This document shows, piece after piece, positions 58,353 through 64,000 of a DNA stretch of 64,000 nt. The stretch comes from Streptomyces sp. BK239. GTDB taxonomy: Bacteria > Actinomycetota > Actinomycetes > Streptomycetales > Streptomycetaceae. The translations under genes and the position numbers were made by a program. A model generated the notes under the pieces. That model was not told the DNA's origin. It did no database searches and saw nothing but the letters and a program-made list of their open reading frames with translations. Within the stretch, counting starts at the first letter, position 1; each line of letters starts with the position of its first letter. The stretch lies in NCBI RefSeq assembly GCF_004217285.1, contig NZ_SHKS01000001.1, positions 565,195 to 629,194 of the forward strand. The letters are read 5' to 3'.

Positions 58353-59499
58353 CGGTGTCTGCCGTGGGGGTCAGGTAGGGCATCAGCTCGTCGGCCAGGG
58401 CGTCTCGGGAGGCGGGGTCCAGGCCGGCGACGCCGGTGAGGTAGAGGGCGTTCAGGAGCTGGTCGGTGGCGAGTTCGCCGTCGGCCGCCCGGTTCAGGAA
58501 GCGGGTGATGAGGTGGTCGGCCTCGCCCGGCGGGGTCGCCAGGTGGGCGCGGACGATCTCCGTGAGCTGCTCGTGGTCGGGGCGGCGCAGCTTCAGCCGG
58601 ACACAGCGGCGCAGGAAGGCCGGCGGGAACTCGCGCTCGCCGTTGCTCGTCAGCACCACGAACGGGAAGGCACGGCAGCGGACCCGGCCACGGGTGACGG
58701 GCACCGGTGTGTCCGTGCCGTCGGCGAGCACCTCGGCGGTGGCGGCGTCGGCCGAGTGGCGGGCTGCGCGCATCAGTTCGGGGATCTCGTACTGCCCCTC
58801 CTCCAGGACGTTCAGGAGGTCGTTGGGCAGATCGAGGTCGCTCTTGTCGATCTCGTCGACGAGGAGGACGCGGGGGCGGTCGTAGGGGAGCAGGGCGGTG
58901 CCGAGGGGGCCGAGACGCAGGTGGTCCTCGACGCCGTCCGCACCGGCGGCGCTCGCCTCGTTCGCCGTCCCCCTCCCCGCCCCCGGCAGGTCCCCGCTCG
59001 AAGCCCCCGCCCGCCGGGCCGCCGCCTGCCTCGCCGCGTACAGGCGGGACAGGGGGTCGTACTGGTAGAGGCCGTCGGACAGGGTGCTGCGGCTGGTGAT
59101 GTTCCAGCGCAGGACCGGGCCGAGGCGCAGCTCCCGGGCGACCGCGTAGGCGAGGGAGGACTTGCCGGTGCCGGGCGGGCCGGTGACCAGCAGCGGTCGG
59201 CGCAGGACGAGGGCCGCGTTGACGAGCTGGACGCTCTCGGGCGCGGCCACGTACGTGCGGGCGCGGTGCACGCGGTCGGGGGAGACGGCCGCCTCGTCGT
59301 CGGCGTCCCGGGGCGTGGGCAGGACGGGCTCGCCGTCGAACGCGCGCCAGGGCGGCGGCGGGGGCAGCCGGTCGACGCCGTCGTGCGGCTCGCTGTCGCC
59401 GGTGTAGACGGACCAGTGGGGCATGGGAAAGTTCCGGTCTCTGTTCAGGGGCTCGTCCGGTGGGGCCCGGTCGGTCGACGGGCTGCGCGGTGGGCTCAT
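58342..59499 (-). CDS. MoxR-like AAA+ ATPase of the conflict system
   Basis: AAA+ ATPase of 385 residues, MoxR/CbbQ type. Walker A GPPGTGKS is at 107-114, Walker B VLLVDEID at 211-218, sensor 1 in VVLTSNGEREFPPAFLRRC, where the Arg finger also lies. A Gly/Ala-rich insert at about 155-190 is peculiar. In vWA-MoxR-VMAP systems this ATPase couples sensing by the vWA and VMAP parts. It starts in an ATGA overlap with the protease gene (59496-59499), so coupling is translational; a second ATG, at residue 26, is possible. Confidence 0.92.
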   Translation of the reverse strand: MSPPRSPSTDRAPPDEPLNRDRNFPMPHWSVYTGDSEPHDGVDRLPPPPPWRAFDGEPVLPTPRDADDEAAVSPDRVHRARTYVAAPESVQLVNAALVLRRPLLVTGPPGTGKSSLAYAVARELRLGPVLRWNITSRSTLSDGLYQYDPLSRLYAARQAAARRAGASSGDLPGAGRGTANEASAAGADGVEDHLRLGPLGTALLPYDRPRVLLVDEIDKSDLDLPNDLLNVLEEGQYEIPELMRAARHSADAATAEVLADGTDTPVPVTRGRVRCRAFPFVVLTSNGEREFPPAFLRRCVRLKLRRPDHEQLTEIVRAHLATPPGEADHLITRFLNRAADGELATDQLLNALYLTGVAGLDPASRDALADELMPYLTPTADTDGF

Positions 59500-61247
59500 T
59501 CAAGAGGCGACACAGGCGATCGGGCGTGCGCCGCCGTCTCGCCGTGCGGGTCGGTGAAGACGCGCGGGTCGTCCCACAGCAGCTGGATGTCCCGCGCCCA
59601 GTGCCCGTCCTCCGAGTCGGCTTCCTCCCGCAACTGAAGGATCCGGCGCGGCAGTTCGGCCGGCGGGACGACGGACACGCACGCGTCCAGCTCGTCCAGG
59701 AACGTCTTGCCCGCGCACCCGTCGCCGCCCACGCAGGGCTCGTCCGGCCCGCCGTCGCAGCCGCCCCTGGACCAGACGACCACCGGCGCGGGCGCGGTGA
59801 GCGAGGTGTCGAAGTGGGGCCTGGTGCGGGCCGAGGCCGGCGCGGCGGCGAAGCCGGCCAGGCAGGCGTCGGCCTGCCGCAGCCGCACCCGCAGCCGGCG
59901 GGGCTCCTCCGGCCCGCCGCACTCGATCCGGTGCAGCCGCGCGCCGGGCACGGCGTCGAGCCGGTTCCAGGCCCGGGTCAGCTGATGCCGCGCGCCCGCC
60001 CTGCGCCGCGCCTGGTCGGTGACGACGAGCGGGTACACGCAGCCCAGCGGGGTGTCGTCGTCGGGGGCGCTCGCCCAGCGGTCGACGGGCAGGTCGATCC
60101 AGTCGCGGGGCAGGGCGAACGCGATCAACTCGTCGTCACCTGCCGTCAGACAGGGGAAGGCGGCCTCGATGAGGTCGCGCACGTGGTCGGGCAGCCCGGC
60201 CCGCGGCACGGTCCCGGAGGCGACGGGGTGCCGGCGTCCCCCGCTGTACGCGGACACCTCGACGCGGACCTGCCCGTCGCCGGCGCCGCTGTGCTGGAGC
60301 TCGACCAGGATGGGCGCCCAGCGGGGGACGGCGGGCGTGTGGGTCGGGGCCCGGAACAGGGTCTCCACCTGGTCGGCGAAGCGGGCGACGGTGCCGGCCG
60401 CGTCCTCGCCGTCGATCTCGCACAGCACGAACAGGGCCGCCGCGCGCAGCGAGTCGAAGCCCTCCTGCGGCGGGTCCGGGTCGAACGGCCCGGCGGCGGC
60501 CCGGTAGAGCCGCGCGAGCCGTACGGGATCGCAGTCCAGCCCGGTGCGGACGGCCCGTTCGACGAGGTCGCGCAGCCGGGCCCGGTCGGCGGAACGGTGG
60601 TCGGAGGTGGGGACGAGGCCGGCGAGCCCGGGCCAGTGGCGGGCCATGACCTCGGTGGGCATCATGCGTCCGTTGCGCACGCCCTGGTCGCCGGCGGCCG
60701 CCGTGACCATGCCGACGACCTCGCCGGTGTCGACGAGGGTGACGGCCGCGCCGCTGAAACCGGGGGCGAGCGGCTGGCCGTCCGGCTGCCAGGCCTCCAG
60801 CTGCATCCACTCCCGGTTGAGCAACTGCGGTGCGGTGATGCGGTATTCGGCGAGGGTGCCCTCGTCGAAGCCGACCGGGAAGCCGTACACGACGAGTTTG
60901 CGGGGCTGCCGGCCGTGCGCCGCGTCGACGGGGGCGAGCGCGGCCGGCGCGATGCCGACCTCCCGCTCCAACTCCAGGACGGCGAGGTCGCCGAGGTCGG
61001 TGACGCCTCCGGCCCAGCCGCCCTCGGCGACGATCCGGGCGGGGACGGGAGCGGAGCCCGGCCGCTCGGTGAACGTCACCGCGAGCGCGTCCGCCGGGCC
61101 CTCGTGCACCACGTGCGCGCAGGTCAGGACCAGCCGGGGGGTGACCAGGAAGCCGGCGCCGACGACCTGGCCGGCGCACTCGACGCGGGCGTGCCACTCG
61201 GGGCTGTCCATGGCGGTCATGCGGCGCATGCGTCGCATGCGCGTCAT
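59496..61247 (-). CDS. Trypsin-like protease with effector-associated and VMAP-C domains
   Basis: Protein of 583 residues. The N-terminal trypsin-like domain has a complete triad: His45 in LTCAHVVHEG, Asp87 in TDLGDLAVLELE and Ser165 in APGFSGAAV. A helical middle, about residues 195-255 (RDLVERAVRTGLDCDPVRLA), resembles an effector-associated adaptor, and the C-terminal half (about 265-583) fits VMAP-C, with ELIAFALPRDWIDLPVDRW, LGCVYPLVVTDQARRRAGAR and WSRGGCDGG. No signal peptide, so it is a cytoplasmic protease effector. Start: ATG at 61247 in an ATGA overlap with the Trypco1 gene; the longer open frame upstream is the antiparallel shadow. Confidence 0.85.
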   Translation of the reverse strand: MTRMRRMRRMTAMDSPEWHARVECAGQVVGAGFLVTPRLVLTCAHVVHEGPADALAVTFTERPGSAPVPARIVAEGGWAGGVTDLGDLAVLELEREVGIAPAALAPVDAAHGRQPRKLVVYGFPVGFDEGTLAEYRITAPQLLNREWMQLEAWQPDGQPLAPGFSGAAVTLVDTGEVVGMVTAAAGDQGVRNGRMMPTEVMARHWPGLAGLVPTSDHRSADRARLRDLVERAVRTGLDCDPVRLARLYRAAAGPFDPDPPQEGFDSLRAAALFVLCEIDGEDAAGTVARFADQVETLFRAPTHTPAVPRWAPILVELQHSGAGDGQVRVEVSAYSGGRRHPVASGTVPRAGLPDHVRDLIEAAFPCLTAGDDELIAFALPRDWIDLPVDRWASAPDDDTPLGCVYPLVVTDQARRRAGARHQLTRAWNRLDAVPGARLHRIECGGPEEPRRLRVRLRQADACLAGFAAAPASARTRPHFDTSLTAPAPVVVWSRGGCDGGPDEPCVGGDGCAGKTFLDELDACVSVVPPAELPRRILQLREEADSEDGHWARDIQLLWDDPRVFTDPHGETAAHARSPVSPLE

Positions 61248-61636
61248 GAGGAGGCGGGAGGCTCGATCGCGGCCGTGGGAGCGCCGGGTCCGGCTCCCGG
61301 CGAGCCCTCGCCGGTGTCGCGGTCGGGCGACCACGTCAGTCTCACCACCAGGTGGCCCTCCGCCGTTCCCTTGGCGATGATCGCGCCCGTCTCGGCGGCC
61401 AGCTTCACCCCGAACTCGATCTCCACCCCGTCGGGCCGCAGCGCGCCGTCCCGGAAGACCCGCAGCGCGGACTCCGCGGCGGAGCGCACGCCCTCCAGCG
61501 CGCCTTCGAAGGTCCGGGCCGCCTGGACGGTGCCGTCGCCACGGGCGACCAGCCGCGAACCGGGACGCTGCTCCGTGACGGCCTCCACGGCGACCACGGC
61601 GCCGTCCTCCGTCCTGAACTCCACCAGTCCCGTCAT
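61244..61636 (-). CDS. Trypco1-like (trypsin-co-occurring) protein
   Basis: Protein of 130 residues, first gene of the operon. Beta-rich N-terminus TGLVEFRTEDGAVVAVEAV, a helix TFEGALEGVRSAAESALRVF, then GVEIEFGVKLAAETGAIIAK and EGHLVVRLTW, the pattern of the CU044_2847/trypsin-co-occurring family, followed by a Pro/Gly-rich tail. In such systems it is thought to act with the protease, perhaps as target or inhibitor. Its stop overlaps the protease start. Confidence 0.85.
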   Translation of the reverse strand: MTGLVEFRTEDGAVVAVEAVTEQRPGSRLVARGDGTVQAARTFEGALEGVRSAAESALRVFRDGALRPDGVEIEFGVKLAAETGAIIAKGTAEGHLVVRLTWSPDRDTGEGSPGAGPGAPTAAIEPPASS

Positions 61637-61748
61637 GGCTCCCCGGTCGCCCCCTCGTCCTCGCCGGTCGTCCCACGCCGCTGTGCACGTGACACGGCTC
61701 TGTGCAGCGTAGCCGTAACGGACGGTGCTCGCAGCCGCCCTGACCCCG

Positions 61749-63101
61749 TCACCCGACGTCCGTGCGGATCACCCCCAGCTCGGCCAAGTCCTGCGGTCGG
61801 ATGCGGAGTTGTTCCGCCGTCGACTCGATCTCGGACGGCGGGCGCTTGAGGATGCGGGCGGCCTGCTCCGGGGCGATGACGGAGAAGTAGCTGTCCGGTG
61901 TGGCCCAGGTGCGGCCGGGAGCGGCCAGTGCGAGCGCGCCGCCGGAGCCGCCCTCGCCTATGACCAGCGTCGTGACCGGGGTCCGGGCGGCGGCCACCAC
62001 GCCGAACAGCTCCGCGATCGCCGCGCCCGCGCCCTGCCGCTCGGCCTCGGCGTCGTTGGCCGCGCCCGGGGTGTCCACCAGGGTCAGCACCGGGATGCCC
62101 AGCCGTTCCGCGAGCCGGATCAGCCGGGTCGCCGTGCGGTATCCGGCGGGGCGGGTCGCCGTGCCGGTCTGGGCGGCGTAGGCGATCGTACGGCCGTCCC
62201 GCTCGCCGAAGCCGCAGAGGACGCCGTCGGGGTCCGTCCCGCCGCAGCGGTCGCCGCTGATCGTGACGCGGTGGGTGAAGTAGTCGTCCAAGTAGTGCGC
62301 GGCGCGCGGACGTTCGGGGGAGCGGGCCCGCTGGACCGCGTCCCAGCCGGAGGCGGGCAGACCGGCTGCGCCGAGGGGGCGGGGGACGGGCGCGGGCTCC
62401 GCCGACGGCGTGGTCAGGAGCCGCAGCCACCGTCCGAGCGTCTCCCGCAGCCCTTCCGAGGGCACGACCGCGTCCGCCGATCCGGCCGCGACCTGCGCCT
62501 CGGCCGTGTAGGCGGACGGGTCGGCGTCCGGCGGCCTCACCCGTGAGCCCGCGAAGCCCACTTGGGCGCCGGGCAGCGCCAGGACGACGTCGGCGCCCGC
62601 GCCCAGGGTGGCCCATCCGCCGCCGGTCGTCGGGTCGCGCACCACGGCGACCTGCGGCAGCCCGGCTTCTCGCGTGAGCGCCGACTGCCTTGCCACGCGC
62701 TGGAGTTGGGTGAGGGCGAGCATGCCCTCCTGCATACGGCTGCCGCCAGTGGCGATCAACGGGACCACCGGGAGCCGGTGTTCTCGTGCGCAGGCGAAGG
62801 CGGCCTCCAGGCGGTCGCCGGTCCGCTCGCCCAGCGAGCCGCCCAGATAGCCGAACTCGAACGCGATCAGGACGGCGCGTACGCCTTCGGCGTCTGACGC
62901 GCCCTTGATGGACGCGGTGCCGCAGACGACGGACTCCGTCTCGCCGGTCCGCTCCGCGGCGCGGGCGCGGGAGGCGTCGTAGCCGGGCCAGCCGAGGGGG
63001 CCGTCCCTCTCCGAGCCCCGTATCGGGCAGTCGAGTTCACGGAAGCCGTCGGCGACGAGCGCGATGGCCTCCCGGGCGCTCGGGCGGTGGTCGGCGGTCA
63101 T
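61749..63101 (-). CDS. Acyl-CoA carboxylase carboxyltransferase (fused beta/alpha type)
   Basis: Carboxyltransferase of 450 residues, two crotonase-like halves: the N-terminal half with FEFGYLGGSLGERTGDRLEA and ATGGSRMQEGMLAL, the C-terminal half with LVDTPGAANDAEAERQGAG and VIGEGGSGGALALAAP. This is the AccD/AccA-type enzyme that transfers CO2 from biotin to acetyl- or propionyl-CoA. It ends 112 nt beyond the trypco1 start. The synthetase gene overlaps its start by 4 bp (ATGA), a tight pair for malonyl/acyl-CoA supply. No biotin carboxylase gene is nearby. Confidence 0.88.
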   Translation of the reverse strand: MTADHRPSAREAIALVADGFRELDCPIRGSERDGPLGWPGYDASRARAAERTGETESVVCGTASIKGASDAEGVRAVLIAFEFGYLGGSLGERTGDRLEAAFACAREHRLPVVPLIATGGSRMQEGMLALTQLQRVARQSALTREAGLPQVAVVRDPTTGGGWATLGAGADVVLALPGAQVGFAGSRVRPPDADPSAYTAEAQVAAGSADAVVPSEGLRETLGRWLRLLTTPSAEPAPVPRPLGAAGLPASGWDAVQRARSPERPRAAHYLDDYFTHRVTISGDRCGGTDPDGVLCGFGERDGRTIAYAAQTGTATRPAGYRTATRLIRLAERLGIPVLTLVDTPGAANDAEAERQGAGAAIAELFGVVAAARTPVTTLVIGEGGSGGALALAAPGRTWATPDSYFSVIAPEQAARILKRPPSEIESTAEQLRIRPQDLAELGVIRTDVG

Positions 63102-64000
63102 GACGGCAGCGCCCGCTTCATGATCTTCCCCATGTCGTTGCGGGGCAGGGAGTCCAGATACCGCACGACGCGGGGCCGCTTGTGCGGAGCGAGCCGGCCG
63201 GCGACATGGTCGGCCAACTCGCGTTCTCCCGGCGGGCTTTGTGGGTCGACCGGCACCACCCATGCCACGATCCGCTCCCCGAGGTCCGGGTCCGGCTCCC
63301 CGGTGACGGCGGCCTCGCGCACCCCCGGGTGCTCCAGCAGCGCGTTCTCGATCTCCCCGGCCCCGATCTTGTAGCCGCCGCTCTTGATCAGGTCGGTGGC
63401 CTTGCGCCCCACGATCCGTACGTAACCGTCGGGGTCGCGCACCGCCATGTCCCCGGTGCGGAACCAGCCGTCGGAGGTGAAGGCGGCGGCGGTGGCGTCG
63501 GGGCGGTTGAGGTACTCGGTGAAGAGGTTCGGCCCGCGCACCTGGATCTCGCCCACGGTCTCCACGTCGTAGGCGGGGTTCTGCGTGGCCGAGGCGGCGT
63601 CGCGGGTGCCGTCTGCCCCGGTGGGCGTGCCGTGCGCCGCGTTCTGCGTGCCGCCGTCTGCACCGACGGGCGTGCCGTGCGCCGCATTCTGCGTGCCGCC
63701 GTCTGCACCGACGGGCGTGCCGTCCTCCTCCACCAGCCGCAGTTCCACGCCCGGCAGCGGCACGCCCACGGTCCCCGGCCGTGCCTCCCCGTCGGCGCGG
63801 ACGCTGGTGTTCATCAGCGTCTCCGTCATGCCGTACCGCTCGATCACCCGGCGGCCGGTCGCCGCCGCGATCCGCTCGTGGTCGTGCACGGGCAGCGCGG
63901 CCGAACCGGAGACCAGCAGCCGGGCCCCGGACAGCGCCTTGACCAGCTCGGGATCGTCGGGCAGCGCCTCGGCGAGCCGGTGGTACATCGTCGGCACCCC
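63098..64000 (-). CDS. matB: Acyl-CoA synthetase, malonyl-CoA synthetase (MatB) like, cut by window edge
   Basis: C-terminal 300 residues of an AMP-forming ligase; the gene continues beyond 64000. Visible motifs: RRVIERYGMTETLMNTS (A5-like), GWFRTGDMAVRDPDGYVRIV (A7/A8) with GRKATDLIKSGGYKIGAGEI, and the catalytic Lys in PRNDMGKIMKR (A10). MatB makes malonyl-CoA from malonate; in S. coelicolor it sits beside an acyl-CoA carboxylase gene, as here. An unusual in-frame insertion made of 15-residue repeats, GTPVGADGGTQNAAH, lies between the A5 and A6 regions. Confidence 0.83.
   Translation of the reverse strand, partial: GVPTMYHRLAEALPDDPELVKALSGARLLVSGSAALPVHDHERIAAATGRRVIERYGMTETLMNTSVRADGEARPGTVGVPLPGVELRLVEEDGTPVGADGGTQNAAHGTPVGADGGTQNAAHGTPTGADGTRDAASATQNPAYDVETVGEIQVRGPNLFTEYLNRPDATAAAFTSDGWFRTGDMAVRDPDGYVRIVGRKATDLIKSGGYKIGAGEIENALLEHPGVREAAVTGEPDPDLGERIVAWVVPVDPQSPPGERELADHVAGRLAPHKRPRVVRYLDSLPRNDMGKIMKRALPS
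63626..63715. repeat. 45-bp tandem repeat inside the matB-like gene
   Basis: Two 45-bp units differing at one base, followed and preceded by partial units. They add about 40 residues of Gly/Thr/Ala-rich sequence (GADGGTQNAAHGTPV) in a surface loop. Confidence 0.88.

Noticed and set aside
55326..58439. 1037-codon plus-strand frame opposite the vWA/HAD gene
   Set aside because: Gly/Arg/Ala-rich antisense shadow; the minus-strand product has clear domains.

Overview
The window is very GC-rich chromosomal DNA with strong third-position GC bias and frequent GTG starts. It carries an hrdA-type sigma factor beside dnaG, an mbl actin homologue and a matB-like malonyl-CoA synthetase. This points to a Streptomyces or close relative. 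From memory, hrdA, mbl and matB lie near one another in S. coelicolor, so the two ends look like conserved core chromosome and the middle like accessory DNA.

Left core (1-16.5 kb). A ferric-reductase-like membrane protein, an enoyl-CoA hydratase, a SanA/YdcF protein, a CbiX-type chelatase, a dGTPase homologue, an FAD/NAD reductase, DNA primase (dnaG) and sigma factor HrdA are followed by a leftward heterodimeric ABC exporter, an FGGY sugar kinase and a YtxH-like protein. Two identical tRNA-Asn genes with a terminator and a tRNA with anticodon CAT close the block.

tRNA-borne island (16.5-28.4 kb). The last 25 bp of the CAT tRNA, including CCA, recur perfectly at 28418-28442. The roughly 11.9 kb between holds a transposase relic, a secreted beta/gamma-crystallin-like protein, a large LuxR (LAL) regulator, two paralogous haloperoxidase-type hydrolases, an orphan ECF sigma factor, TetR and Dps gene relics, a beta-lactamase-fold enzyme, a secreted hydrolase and a MerR regulator with a dyad operator. 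No integrase is visible.

Middle (28.4-41 kb). This part holds a divergent LysR/VOC pair, a YihY membrane protein, a Ser/Thr kinase with a peptidoglycan-binding tail, a GH5 cellulase behind paired palindromic operators, a TetR regulator and a 14-TM-type MFS exporter. A marR gene behind a MerR-type promoter is split exactly by an IS200/IS605-family TnpB element, and that TnpB is itself frameshifted.

Polymorphic toxin locus (41-53 kb). A secreted LamG protein containing a TTA (bldA) codon precedes a 2353-residue RHS protein that ends in a Hint domain and a short putative RNase tip. A lower-GC candidate immunity gene and a strong terminator follow. Degraded IS5-type transposase and tyrosine-integrase fragments flank the locus.

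Right part (53-64 kb). After mbl comes a tightly overlapping leftward operon: Trypco1-like protein, trypsin-like/VMAP-C protein, MoxR AAA+ ATPase, and a giant SAV_2336/vWA-like protein with a C-terminal HAD domain. It looks like a vWA-MoxR-VMAP ternary conflict (probable anti-phage or suicide) system and is the most interesting locus in the window. The window ends in an acyl-CoA carboxylase carboxyltransferase overlapping a matB-like synthetase cut by the edge.
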